Shown: piece after piece, positions 1-8,857 of the stretch
How the letters are laid out: each line of letters starts with the position of its first letter
How positions within the stretch are numbered: position 1 is the first letter of the stretch
NCBI GenBank assembly: GCA_035293945.1
Contig: DATGLV010000014.1
Location: 1-64,000, forward strand
Reading direction: 5' to 3'
Source of the DNA: VAZQ01 sp035293945
GTDB taxonomy: Bacteria > Pseudomonadota > Alphaproteobacteria > Rhizobiales > Xanthobacteraceae
Length of the DNA stretch: 64,000 bases
Program-made: the position numbers and the translations under genes
Notes under the pieces: generated by a model
Database searches by the model: none
The model's input: the letters and a program-made list of their open reading frames with translations, nothing else
Told to the model about the DNA's origin: nothing

Positions 1-93
1 CTCGCTTTGCGGGGTGCTCAGCGCTCGGCAGCGCGCCTCAAGCACCTTGCGTATCTTCGGCTTGAGCCGAACCTCTCTTGCGTCGGGAATCAT
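1..93 (-). CDS. IS630-type transposase, N-terminal fragment (runs off window)
   Basis: An open frame of 31 codons starts with ATG at 93 and is still open at the window edge. The residues LKPKIRKVLEARCRALSTPQ resemble the N-terminal helix of IS630-family transposases (pattern L..EER..LEA..RA.TTPQR). It lies downstream of bamA, where lpxD would be expected in this gene order, so an insertion sequence probably separates bamA from the lipid A genes or replaced part of the locus. Family assignment rests on about 20 residues seen by eye. It could also be a decayed copy. Confidence 0.5.
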   Translation of the reverse strand, partial: MIPDAREVRLKPKIRKVLEARCRALSTPQSE

Positions 94-164
94 CCCGATC
101 TTGAATCATGACTCACCCACAAAGAAAAGTGGGTACTAGCCCCTTCTCTTCCCTCTCGCAAGCC

Positions 165-236
165 GGGTGCCGCTTTTCGATTTGAAGTTCCTGACCGAGC
201 CTGTGGCACACGTAGCAGGAACTTCAAATCAGCGGC
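165..236. repeat. Long imperfect inverted repeat between bamA and the IS630 fragment
   Basis: Perfect 15-bp arms at 179-193 (GATTTGAAGTTCCTG) and 216-230 enclose a 22-nt loop. The arms extend outward into TGCCGCT/AGCGGCA with a small indel. Short CTAG-containing words (TACTAG, CACTAG) flank it at about 135, 238 and 273. It could act as a bamA terminator-like hairpin, but there is no T tract. It may instead be a small non-autonomous element or IS end. Confidence 0.5.
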
Positions 237-274
237 ACTAGCCATCTTAGATGAACTTCGGGAGCAAGAGGGCA

Positions 275-2824
275 CTAGAACGTGGTGCCGCCGCCGAACC
301 GGAAGATCTGCGTCTTGTCGTAGGAGCGCTTGGTGATCGGATAGGCGAGATCGAAGCGCAGGGGGCCGAACGGCGAATTCCAGATCAATCCGACACCTGC
401 GGCGGTGTTGACGAACATGTTGTCCGGAGAGGCAATCATGGTTTCGTTGGTCACCGGGGAGAAGGTCGGCCCCTGATAGCCCCAGAGCGACCCGGCATCC
501 ACATAAGCCGCCACCCTGATGCCCATCTCCTTGGGAATGAAGGCGACCGGCGATTGGAACTCGAGGCTCGCGCCCCAATAATGCGTGCCGCCGATCGCAT
601 CATTGGTGGTGCCGGGCGTCAGGTCGCGCGGGCCAATGCCGGCGGGCGCGAAGCCGTGCACCAGGTTCGGCCCCATCTGGAAATTGTCGAGCATGCGGAC
701 GCCGTTCGTCCCGAGCTGACCGAAGTCGACCGAACCATTGTCCCAGCCATTGATGTTGCCCGCCTGCAGATGAACGACGCCGACAACGTCGTTGATTACC
801 TCGAAATAGCGGCGCACATCCGCAGTCTCGCGCAAGTAACGTACGTCGCCGCCGGCGCCGGCGAGGTCCTGGTTGAAAGCCGCCGCGATGCCGGCGGTGG
901 GGTTACGGTTGTCGTCGACCGTGTTGTAGATCAACGAATAGCCGACGAGCGAGGTCAAGGAGGCGCCGTTGGCGAGTTCGATTTTCACCGGCAGCGAGGC
1001 TTCGCCGTCAACGTAGCAGTTCTGATTAATCTGCCCAGGCTGTCCGGGGAACGGGGGAGTTCCTGGCGGAGGATTCGGGGTCGGCCAAGTCGTGACCCAG
1101 TTCGGATTGACGTTATTACAATTGTCCAGGTAGCTCGGCAGCACGATCCTTTGAGTGTAGATCGAATAGCGCAGCTGCATCGAAAGATCCTCGCGCAGCT
1201 GCACCCCCAGCCGCACGCCCGTGCCGAGTGTATCGGTCTGGTAGGAGATGAAGTTCGTCGGCAATTGCTGTTTGGCGTAGATGTCCCAGCCAAAGGCTAG
1301 CCGATAACCGAGGAAATAGGGCTCGACGAAGGAGAAGTTGCCGCCCTTGGAATATTGGCCATAGCTTACCCCCACCTTCGCGACCAGGCCCAGGCCGAAC
1401 AGATTGCGCTCGCCGATCGAGGCCTCGGCCAGAGCGCCGTCCGAGGTCGAATAGCCGCCGGAAAGGGAGACTTCACCCGTGGACTGATCCTCCACGTCGA
1501 CGTCGAGGATGATGCGATCAGGCGCGGAGCCGGGTTCGGTCGTGATCTTGACCGTCTTGAAGTAGTTGAGATTCTTCAACCGACGCTCGGCGCGATTGAC
1601 CAGTGCGCGGTTGTAGGCATCACCCTCCGCCACGTCGAACTCGCGGCGAATCACGTAATCGCGCGTCTTGGTGTTGCCGCGAATATTGATCCTCTCGATA
1701 TAGACGCGCTGCCCCTCCTCGACCGTAAAGAACAGGTTGATGGTCCGCGCCGGGGTGTTGCGATCCGCTCCCGGGCGAATGGTGGCGAACGCATAGCCCT
1801 GCCGCGCCGCCTCGATGGTCATGTCCTCGACCGACTTCTCGACTGCCTCGGCGTTGTAGACGTCGCCGGCCGCCATGCGCAGGCGCGGCTCCAACAGGTG
1901 TGGATCGAGCGCGGCGATCTTGGAGCGAACGTCGACCGCTCCGATACGATATTGATCGCCCTCATCAATGGTGAAGGTGATGACAAATCCCTTCTGCGCC
2001 GGATCGTATTCGGCGACCGCCGAAACAACGCGCACGTCGATGTAGCCGTGCTTGAGATAGAAGCGGCGCAGGAGCTCGCGGTCGGCCTCGATGCGGTCCG
2101 GGTCGTAGATGTTCTCGGTCTGCAGGAAGGATATGATGGGGTTGGTTTCGACCGTCTTGATCTCGTCCTTCAGCCGATAGGACGAAAAAGCATGGTTGCC
2201 GACGAAATTGATGGTCTTGACGACCGTCTTCTCGCCCTCGGTGATCTCGAACACCAGGTCGACGCGGCTGTTAGGCAACTCGATGATCTTGGGATCGATA
2301 CGAACGTCGTAGCGGCCGCTGCGCCGATAAATGTCGACCATACGCTGCACGTCGGACTGGACGGTCGCCCGCGAAAGCGTGCCGCGCTCTTTCGATTGGA
2401 TTTCTGCCTTGAGCTGGTCTTCCTTGACCTTCTTGTTGCCCTCGAACGCGATCCGGTTGATGACCGGATTCTCCACCAGGGTCACGACGATGTGCCCGCC
2501 GGACTGGGTGATCCGCACGTCCTGGAACAGCCCGGTTGCGTACAGCGCCTTGTAAGCGTCGTCGATGCTCTGTGCGTCGTAGCGGCCGTCCTTGCCGGCG
2601 CGAAAATAGGAACGCACCGTCTCGGCCTCGACGCGGCGATTGCCCTCGACCACGATGGCATCGCCCGGACTCTTGTTGGCCAGGCTTCTACTGCTGGTGG
2701 CTGTTTGCGCACGCGCCTCACCGGCCGCCAGATCGGCGACCGCCAGGCCCAATACTATTCCCCCGAGAACCAAGCCGGCGATGCCCAGCCCCCGAACAAA
2801 CCGAACACAAAGGTTCATTCGCAA
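275..2824 (-). CDS. bamA: Outer membrane protein assembly factor BamA
   Basis: 849 aa, an Omp85-family insertase that folds beta-barrel proteins into the outer membrane. A Sec signal peptide covers residues 1-39 (cleavage near EARA/Q). POTRA repeats begin near residue 57 (IVVEGNRRVEAETV) and run to about 430. The C-terminal half is a beta-barrel ending in phenylalanine (FRFGGGTTF), the usual outer-membrane insertion signal. One barrel loop, about residues 575-605, is Pro-rich and carries two Cys, probably an extracellular loop. Length fits the family. It follows rseP on the same strand, as in most Hyphomicrobiales. Confidence 0.97.
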   Translation of the reverse strand: MRMNLCVRFVRGLGIAGLVLGGIVLGLAVADLAAGEARAQTATSSRSLANKSPGDAIVVEGNRRVEAETVRSYFRAGKDGRYDAQSIDDAYKALYATGLFQDVRITQSGGHIVVTLVENPVINRIAFEGNKKVKEDQLKAEIQSKERGTLSRATVQSDVQRMVDIYRRSGRYDVRIDPKIIELPNSRVDLVFEITEGEKTVVKTINFVGNHAFSSYRLKDEIKTVETNPIISFLQTENIYDPDRIEADRELLRRFYLKHGYIDVRVVSAVAEYDPAQKGFVITFTIDEGDQYRIGAVDVRSKIAALDPHLLEPRLRMAAGDVYNAEAVEKSVEDMTIEAARQGYAFATIRPGADRNTPARTINLFFTVEEGQRVYIERINIRGNTKTRDYVIRREFDVAEGDAYNRALVNRAERRLKNLNYFKTVKITTEPGSAPDRIILDVDVEDQSTGEVSLSGGYSTSDGALAEASIGERNLFGLGLVAKVGVSYGQYSKGGNFSFVEPYFLGYRLAFGWDIYAKQQLPTNFISYQTDTLGTGVRLGVQLREDLSMQLRYSIYTQRIVLPSYLDNCNNVNPNWVTTWPTPNPPPGTPPFPGQPGQINQNCYVDGEASLPVKIELANGASLTSLVGYSLIYNTVDDNRNPTAGIAAAFNQDLAGAGGDVRYLRETADVRRYFEVINDVVGVVHLQAGNINGWDNGSVDFGQLGTNGVRMLDNFQMGPNLVHGFAPAGIGPRDLTPGTTNDAIGGTHYWGASLEFQSPVAFIPKEMGIRVAAYVDAGSLWGYQGPTFSPVTNETMIASPDNMFVNTAAGVGLIWNSPFGPLRFDLAYPITKRSYDKTQIFRFGGGTTF

Positions 2825-2997
2825 CGCGCCCTCTTTACCCCTTCCGGACCCCGTCTTCCCCTCCGGCCCCGCGTCCCGCGCGATGGCAGCTCAAAACCGG
2901 CCAGAACCCCGCTTCTACCCGGTTTCCGAGGCGATGCAAATCATCCCATTCGCACCGTTTTCCCTTTGCCGCCAGAGAGTTGCTGATCGGCAACGCT

Positions 2998-4140
2998 TCA
3001 CGACACAGCTCGATGTAGAATACCGCTGATGTCGTTATAGGCGGCAAAGATCATCAGCATCACCACGATCGCGAGCCCAATCCGGAAGCCGACCTCCTGC
3101 GCCCGTTCTGACAGCGGACGCCCCCGCATCGCCTCGATCGCATAGAACAAAAGGTGGCCGCCATCGAGCATCGGCACCGGAAACAGATTCAAAAGTCCGA
3201 TTGAGGCGGAAAGAAACCCAGAAAGGTAGAGCAACGAAGCAATGGCCGCGCCAATGCCGCCACTGTCCAGGCCCGAGTTCCAAGCATCACCGGCGACCTC
3301 GGCGATGCGAATCGGGCCACCGAGCTGATTGGCGGATTCACGGCCGACGAACACGCCCGCGACAAAGCAGAGCGAGCGCTCAATCACGAAATAAGTCTCT
3401 TCCGCGCCGAGCAGGATGGCCCGCGGCGGGCTTTCAGTCTGCAGCTTCACGTCATCGCTGGCCTGCTTGCTGATTCCGAGCACGGCGTTGCAGAAGCCAC
3501 GTGAGCTGGGGGTTGCCTTGATGTCCTCGCGCACGCCGCCGCGGTCGACGGTCAGCGTGAGGGTGCGACCTCCGCTTGCGCCGACGATTCGCTGCATCTC
3601 AGAAAACCCGCTGATCTCGCGGCCGTCGATTGCCACGATGATGTCACCGGGCATCAGGCCGGCCGCGGCTGCGGCACTGTCGGGCTGCACCGCATCAACG
3701 CGCGCAGGCATCACCTGGCGGCCAAAACTCATGAAAATGCCGGCGAAGATCACCAGTGAAAGGATGAAATTGGCGATAGGTCCCGCGACCGCGACCGCCG
3801 CGCGCGGGCCGACTTTCTGGTGCACGAAACTGACCCGCCGCTCTGCCTCACTCATGCCCGCGGCGGCAGCGTGATCGGGCACGCTTGCGGCATTCTCGTC
3901 GCCGAAGAATTTGACGTAACCGCCGAGCGGGATCGCGCAGATCTTCCAGCGTGTCTGGTGACGGTCGTTGAATCCGAACAGCTCGGGACCAAAGCCGATG
4001 GAAAAGCTGAGGATCTTCACCCCATACCAGCGCGCGACCAGAAAATGGCCGAGCTCATGGAAAAATACCACTATGGTTAACACGATGAGGAACGGAACGA
4101 TGCCAAAAGTGGCCAGACCGTGCCAAAAATCCAAGTTCAT
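2998..4140 (-). CDS. rseP: RIP metalloprotease RseP (site-2 protease)
   Basis: 380 aa inner-membrane zinc metalloprotease that cleaves anti-sigma factors and signal-peptide remnants within the membrane. The zinc motif HELGH lies in the first transmembrane segment (FFHELGHFLVARWYGV). A PDZ domain follows (SAAAAAGLMPGDIIVAIDG), and the second motif NLFPVPMLDGGH is near the C-terminus. The start is placed at MNLDFWHG because upstream in-frame residues are not family-like. It lies between dxr and bamA in the conserved order. Confidence 0.96.
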   Translation of the reverse strand: MNLDFWHGLATFGIVPFLIVLTIVVFFHELGHFLVARWYGVKILSFSIGFGPELFGFNDRHQTRWKICAIPLGGYVKFFGDENAASVPDHAAAAGMSEAERRVSFVHQKVGPRAAVAVAGPIANFILSLVIFAGIFMSFGRQVMPARVDAVQPDSAAAAAGLMPGDIIVAIDGREISGFSEMQRIVGASGGRTLTLTVDRGGVREDIKATPSSRGFCNAVLGISKQASDDVKLQTESPPRAILLGAEETYFVIERSLCFVAGVFVGRESANQLGGPIRIAEVAGDAWNSGLDSGGIGAAIASLLYLSGFLSASIGLLNLFPVPMLDGGHLLFYAIEAMRGRPLSERAQEVGFRIGLAIVVMLMIFAAYNDISGILHRAVS

Positions 4141-4201
4141 ACGCTGAGACCTTCCAACCCAGGCTTGCCTATGCCGCCCATTCCCTCGTCCCAGAGATTC
4201 T

Positions 4202-5437
4202 CTAACCCATCTTTGCGGCAATTTCGGGCAGGATTTGGCGTGCCAACAGCCTTGAATTTTGATCGATTCCGATCGCTTCGTCGATGCTCTGAGGGTCGCG
4301 CGTCAAATCGCGCGCAACCGCGGCCGCAAGAGTGGCCTCGACCAGCGCCGCAATGCCGGTGAATCCGAGCCTACGGCCTAAGAACTCCTCGACAGCGACC
4401 TCGTTCGCTGCGTTGAGCACGGTCGGCGCCCCGCCTCCGGCTTCAAGCGCCCAGCGCGCGAGCCGCAGCGCCGGGAAGCGTTCGAGGTCGGGCTCCTCGA
4501 AGGTGAGCGTCGAGGCCTTGGCCAAGTCGAGGCGCGGCGCAGGTCCCATGAGTCGTTCATCGGGCCAGGCTAGGCAATGCGCGATCGGGATGCGCATGTC
4601 CGGGCTGCCGAGCTGCGCGATCAGTGAACCGTCACGGAACTCCACCAAGCCGTGAATGATCGATTGCGGGTGCACGAGAACATCGATTTCCTGCGGTTTG
4701 AGCGCGAAGAGATGGTGTGCCTCGATGACTTCCAGGCCCTTGTTCATCAAGGTCGCCGAATCGATCGTAACCTTTGGGCCCATCGACCAGTTGGGGTGGC
4801 GCAAGGCTTGTTCGGGCGTCGCGGCCCTGATCTCAGCCGCGCTCTTGGTGCGGAATGGGCCGCCGGAGGCCGTGAGGATGACGCGACGCACATCCTGTCG
4901 CCGGCCGGCGCTCATCGCCTGGAATAGAGCATTGTGCTCGGAATCGACCGGAAGCACAGTTGCGCCGGAGGCGGCTGCCCGACGCATGAACAGTCCGCCA
5001 GCACAGACCAGACATTCTTTATTGGCAATAGCGACCATCACGCCGCGCTCGGCGGCGGCAAGCGTCGGCTTCAAGCCCGCGGCTCCCGTGATGGCACCGA
5101 TCACCCATTCGGCCGGCCGCTCCGCCGCCTCGATCAAGGCGTCCTCGCCGGCGCCTGCGGCAATTCCGCTTCCACTGAGCGCGTCCTTGAGCTCAGCGTA
5201 AGCGGCGGGATCTCCGACCGCCGCAAACCGCGCGTTGAGCTCGCGCGCGAGCGCGGCAAGCGCGGTCGCGCTGCGATTGGCGCTCAGTGCCTCGACCCGA
5301 TAGCGGGAAGGCTCGCGCTTGATGAGGTCTACGGTGCTGGCGCCGATCGAGCCGGTGGCGCCGAGCAGTGTGACGCTGCGTTCGGCAAAGGGCGCAGCCG
5401 CGAGCACGGATTGTGGTTGAGCCATTTGCGCGTTCAT
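4202..5437 (-). CDS. dxr: 1-deoxy-D-xylulose 5-phosphate reductoisomerase
   Basis: 411 aa. NADPH-dependent conversion of DXP to MEP, the committed step of the non-mevalonate isoprenoid pathway. The nucleotide-binding glycine motif is LLGATGSIGASTVDLI. The metal/substrate region is PVDSEHNALFQAM, and the catalytic loop HPNWSMGPKVTIDSATLMNK is intact. About 18 bp separate it from cdsA upstream. The isoprenoid made here normally feeds UppS, whose gene is absent from the usual neighbouring slot. Confidence 0.96.
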   Translation of the reverse strand: MNAQMAQPQSVLAAAPFAERSVTLLGATGSIGASTVDLIKREPSRYRVEALSANRSATALAALARELNARFAAVGDPAAYAELKDALSGSGIAAGAGEDALIEAAERPAEWVIGAITGAAGLKPTLAAAERGVMVAIANKECLVCAGGLFMRRAAASGATVLPVDSEHNALFQAMSAGRRQDVRRVILTASGGPFRTKSAAEIRAATPEQALRHPNWSMGPKVTIDSATLMNKGLEVIEAHHLFALKPQEIDVLVHPQSIIHGLVEFRDGSLIAQLGSPDMRIPIAHCLAWPDERLMGPAPRLDLAKASTLTFEEPDLERFPALRLARWALEAGGGAPTVLNAANEVAVEEFLGRRLGFTGIAALVEATLAAAVARDLTRDPQSIDEAIGIDQNSRLLARQILPEIAAKMG

Positions 5438-5455
5438 TGTGCCACCGGAAATTGT

Positions 5456-6328
5456 CTACCAGATCAAAAGACCGTGCGCCGGGGCCGCGATGCCTCCGCG
5501 GACGACACCGATGAGTGCAGCGGCGGTCGCCGCGGCAACGAAGCCGTCGAGCCGATCCATGAGGCCGCCGTGCCCGGGGATCAAGCGGCTCGAATCCTTG
5601 GCCCCGAACTTGCGCTTGAGCAACGATTCGAAAAGGTCGCCGGCCTGCGCAAGCGAAGACAGGCCCGCGGCAATAACTGCGATCGGAAAGAGGCGCGGCA
5701 GTCCCGCCGCGGCCGCAACCGCAATGGCGGCCAGCACCGCCGCCGCGAGCCCTCCGAGCGCGCCCGACCAGGTTTTTTTGGGGCTGACCCGGGGCAGGAG
5801 CTTAGCGCCGCCGACCAGCCGGCCAACGAAATAGGCCGCAATATCGGTGGTCCATACGACGGCGAACAGAAACATCAGCGCGATCCATCCGTTTTCGACG
5901 TCGCTGCGTAACGCGATCGCCGCAATGACGATCGCGCCCGCATAGGGTACGCCGACCGCTGTCCAGCCGGGATGCCGCGTTGGGGCCATCACGGCAATAG
6001 CGATCGCGGTCAATAAGGTGACGCCGACCGCTTCGGGCGAACGCCCAATGGCGGCCAGCGCTGACGCGATCGTGAGCGCCGCTTCCCCACCCAAGAGGAT
6101 CGGCCTCTTCCCTGCGCCCGCCACAAGCGAGGCCCATTCCCAGAACACTCCGATAGCCGCAAGACCCCAGAGGACTGCGAAGATCAGGCCGCCCAGATAT
6201 GCGGTCCCGATCGCGAGCGGGGCCATCACGAGCGCTGATAACACCCGCCGGGCGAGATCGGAGCCGCTGGAGACCGCAGCTTCTTCGGCCCGCCCGCTCG
6301 GCGTCGCCGTGTTCGGATTGTCCATCAT
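5456..6328 (-). CDS. cdsA: Phosphatidate cytidylyltransferase
   Basis: 290 aa polytopic membrane enzyme that makes CDP-diacylglycerol from phosphatidic acid and CTP for all phospholipid synthesis. The C-terminal signature with KRKFGAKDSSRLIPGHGG followed by DRLDGF matches the CDP-DG synthase pattern. Only four bases separate its start from the frr stop codon, so the two are surely co-transcribed. In related genomes uppS lies exactly here. Confidence 0.95.
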   Translation of the reverse strand: MMDNPNTATPSGRAEEAAVSSGSDLARRVLSALVMAPLAIGTAYLGGLIFAVLWGLAAIGVFWEWASLVAGAGKRPILLGGEAALTIASALAAIGRSPEAVGVTLLTAIAIAVMAPTRHPGWTAVGVPYAGAIVIAAIALRSDVENGWIALMFLFAVVWTTDIAAYFVGRLVGGAKLLPRVSPKKTWSGALGGLAAAVLAAIAVAAAAGLPRLFPIAVIAAGLSSLAQAGDLFESLLKRKFGAKDSSRLIPGHGGLMDRLDGFVAAATAAALIGVVRGGIAAPAHGLLIW

Positions 6329-6332
6329 ATGA

Positions 6333-6896
6333 TCAAACGGTGAGAATTTCCTTTTCCTTGCCGGCCAGCATCTTGTCGATTTCGCTGATGGTCTCGTCGG
6401 TCACCTTCTGCACCTGCTCGGCGGCGCGCTTCTCGTCGTCCTCGCTGATCTTGTGGTCTTTGAGCATCTTCTTGAGAACGTCGAGGCCATCGCGGCGGAC
6501 GTGGCGCACCGCGACCTTGGCCCCCTCCACGTATTTGTGCGCGACCTTGACGAGCTCCTTGCGCCGTTCCTCATTGAGCTCGGGGATGCGCAGTCGCAGG
6601 GTCTGACCCTCGGTCGACGGCGACAGGCCCAAATTGGAGGCGGCAATCGCCTTCTCGACCGCATGTACCATCGAGCGGTCCCAGACCTGGACTGATATAA
6701 GGCGCGGCTCGGGCACGCTGACCGTCGCGAGCTGATTGAGCGGCATATGGCTGCCGTACGCCTCGACCTGGATCGGTTCCAGCAAACCCGCGGAGGCGCG
6801 ACCGGTACGCAGGCCGCCCAGCTCTTGCTTCAGCGCCTGAATGGCGCCCTGCATCCGCCGTTTGAGCTCGTTGATGTCGTGCGTCGCGGTCGCCAT
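6333..6896 (-). CDS. frr: Ribosome recycling factor
   Basis: 187 aa, usual family length. With EF-G it splits post-termination ribosomes. The start MATATHDINELKRRMQ is preferred over longer in-frame starts because it matches the family N-terminus. Conserved segments include LRTGRASAGLLEPIQVEAYG and the C-terminal helix ending EIDKMLAGKEKEI. It sits between pyrH and cdsA. Confidence 0.97.
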   Translation of the reverse strand: MATATHDINELKRRMQGAIQALKQELGGLRTGRASAGLLEPIQVEAYGSHMPLNQLATVSVPEPRLISVQVWDRSMVHAVEKAIAASNLGLSPSTEGQTLRLRIPELNEERRKELVKVAHKYVEGAKVAVRHVRRDGLDVLKKMLKDHKISEDDEKRAAEQVQKVTDETISEIDKMLAGKEKEILTV

Positions 6897-6993
6897 GGCT
6901 AATCCCTCCGTCGCGCCTTGCCCTCGGGTGTATGCTCGCGGGTGCCGGCGCACTCGTGCCGCAAACGTCGGCCTGCCAGGACCTCGGGAAGGT

Positions 6994-7731
6994 TCACGAA
7001 CCGACGAATGTCGAGCGCCCTTCTCCTCGCAAAGTAGCCAGGATCGCACCCTTCTCCCGGATCGAGAACACAATGATAGGCATACGGTTTTCCCGGGCAA
7101 GCGCGAATGCTGTGGCGTCCATGACCTTGAGGTCCTGCTTGAGCGCCTCGTCGTGGGTCAGCCGCTCATAACGCTTGGCCCGGGGGTCCCTCTTGGGGTC
7201 AGCGCTATAGACGCCGTCGACGTCGGTGGCTTTGAGCACGGCGCCGGCCCCTAGCTCGGCGGCGCGCAGGACTGCAGTCGTATCGGTGGTGAAGAACGGG
7301 TTGCCGGTGCCGGCCGCCAGCAAGAGCAAGCGCCCTTCCTCCAAATGCCGCGCCGCCCGTCGCCGCTCATAGGTCTCGCAGATCTCGGGCATGGCAAGCG
7401 CCGACATGGTGCGAGCCGGCGCGCCCGCCGCCGCGATGGCGGCCTCAAGCGCAAGCGCATTCATGACGGTCGCGAGCATGCCCATCACATCGCCGGTGAC
7501 ACGCGGCAGGCCTCCTTGGGCGGCGGTCGCACCGCGAACGAAGTTGCCACCGCCGACCACGATGCCAAGCGTGGCGCCGAGGGAGCGTGCCGCCACCAGA
7601 TCGGCCGCCACGCGTGCGAGGGTCGTCTGGTCGATGCCGAAATCGCCGGATTTACCGTTGGCACCGCCACCTCCGGCCAGCACCTCGCCGGAGATTTTCA
7701 CGATCACGCGCGAATAGATCGGCCCAGCCAT
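6994..7731 (-). CDS. pyrH: UMP kinase
   Basis: 245 aa bacterial hexameric UMP kinase (amino-acid kinase fold) phosphorylating UMP to UDP. The N-terminal ..RVIVKISGEVLAGG and the GIVVGGGNFVRG loop are the phosphate-binding motifs. The later FFTTDTTAVLRAAELGAGAV segment with DVDGVYSADPKRDP is the substrate/ATP region. It lies in the tsf-pyrH-frr order. Confidence 0.97.
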   Translation of the reverse strand: MAGPIYSRVIVKISGEVLAGGGGANGKSGDFGIDQTTLARVAADLVAARSLGATLGIVVGGGNFVRGATAAQGGLPRVTGDVMGMLATVMNALALEAAIAAAGAPARTMSALAMPEICETYERRRAARHLEEGRLLLLAAGTGNPFFTTDTTAVLRAAELGAGAVLKATDVDGVYSADPKRDPRAKRYERLTHDEALKQDLKVMDATAFALARENRMPIIVFSIREKGAILATLRGEGRSTFVGS

Positions 7732-7735
7732 CAGA

Positions 7736-7810
7736 GCATGATCCCGAAAAGTGGATGCCGATTTTCGGATAGGATCATGCGGGATGATTGATTGGAAGGA
7801 AAATCATCCC
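7736..7810. repeat. Intergenic double palindrome (repeat family copy 1)
   Basis: Two adjacent stems fill the pyrH-tsf gap. The first pairs GCATGATCC...CGAAAA near 7736 with TTTTCGGAT...GATCATGC ending at 7780. The second pairs GGGATGATT (7781-7789) with AATCATCCC (7802-7810). The same half-sites recur near 18609, 25430, 31368 and 61042, which defines a dispersed palindromic family. Similar units are widespread between genes in Hyphomicrobiales. The hairpins may stabilise or attenuate the transcript. Confidence 0.7.
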
Positions 7811-7837
7811 GCTTTGCCGGAGGCTTATGCCGAACTT

Positions 7838-8725
7838 TTACTCCGACTCCTGCTTTTCGATCCCCTCGCCGACCGCGTAGCGCACGAAGCCCGTCACCTT
7901 GACGGGGCCGCCCACCTTGCCTTCGGCTTCCTTGAGCGCTTGCGCCACACTCTTGTCGGGGTCGTGAATATAACCCTGATCGAGCAGGCAGACTTCCTTG
8001 TAGAAGGTCTTCAGCCCGGATTCGACGATCTTCTCGATGACGTTCGCGGGCTTGCCTTGCGCCTTGTACTTGTCGGCGAGCACGTCTTTCTCGCGGCGGA
8101 CGACTTCCGGGTCGAGGCCTGAGGGATCGATCGCCTGCGGATTGGTCGCCGCCACGTGCATGGCCAAGTTCCGCCCCAAGCGCTTGAGCTCGTCGGCGTC
8201 GCCGGAGGATTCGAGGGCCACCAGCACGCCGATGCGGCCGAGGCCGTCGGACACTGCACTGTGCACGTAGCTTGCGACGCTGCCTTTCTCGACCGACAGA
8301 CATGAAGCTCGCCGCAGCGTCATATTCTCCCCGACCTTGGCGATGGTGTCGGCGATCGCGTCCGCAATGGTGATGGAGCCGGACCGAGCCTGCTTGATCT
8401 TCTCGATGTCGGAGCCGGCCGAGAGCGCCACGTCGGCAATCATCTTCACCAAGCCCTGGAACAGATCATTGCGGGCAACGAAATCGGTTTCCGAATTGAC
8501 CTCCACCACGCAGCCCTTGGTCGCCGTCACGGCCGCGCCGATGAGACCTTCTGCGGCGATGCGGCCGGCTTTCTTGGCCGCCTTGGCAAGGCCCTTCTTG
8601 CGCAAGAGATCGACCGACTTTTCTATGTCGCCACCGGTCTCACCAAGTGCGGCCTTGCAGTCCATCATGCCGGCGCCGGTGCGCTCGCGCAGCTCCTTGA
8701 CCATCTGGGCGCTGATATTGGCCAT
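7838..8725 (-). CDS. tsf: Elongation factor Ts
   Basis: 295 aa guanine-nucleotide exchange factor for EF-Tu. The N-terminal MVKELRERTGAGMMDCKAAL is the EF-Ts signature 1, and TDFVARND (within EVNSETDFVARNDLFQ) is signature 2. The start at 8725 (MANISAQ) is fixed by the family N-terminus. It lies downstream of rpsB, as in nearly all bacteria. Confidence 0.97.
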   Translation of the reverse strand: MANISAQMVKELRERTGAGMMDCKAALGETGGDIEKSVDLLRKKGLAKAAKKAGRIAAEGLIGAAVTATKGCVVEVNSETDFVARNDLFQGLVKMIADVALSAGSDIEKIKQARSGSITIADAIADTIAKVGENMTLRRASCLSVEKGSVASYVHSAVSDGLGRIGVLVALESSGDADELKRLGRNLAMHVAATNPQAIDPSGLDPEVVRREKDVLADKYKAQGKPANVIEKIVESGLKTFYKEVCLLDQGYIHDPDKSVAQALKEAEGKVGGPVKVTGFVRYAVGEGIEKQESE

Positions 8726-8857
8726 TGTCGAATCCCTTGCCGAATGCCTAAGGCCTTTCGGGGCGGCCCCTTGGGGAGAGTTCGCCCCGGTGACGAGGCC
8801 CGGTTTTGCGAGTGACAGGAACCGGTCGCAGATCATGCCGCGATCGGGGTGGACCTT

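Noticed and set aside
1355..2986. 543-codon plus-strand frame opposite bamA
   Set aside because: Antisense shadow of the bamA coding sequence.
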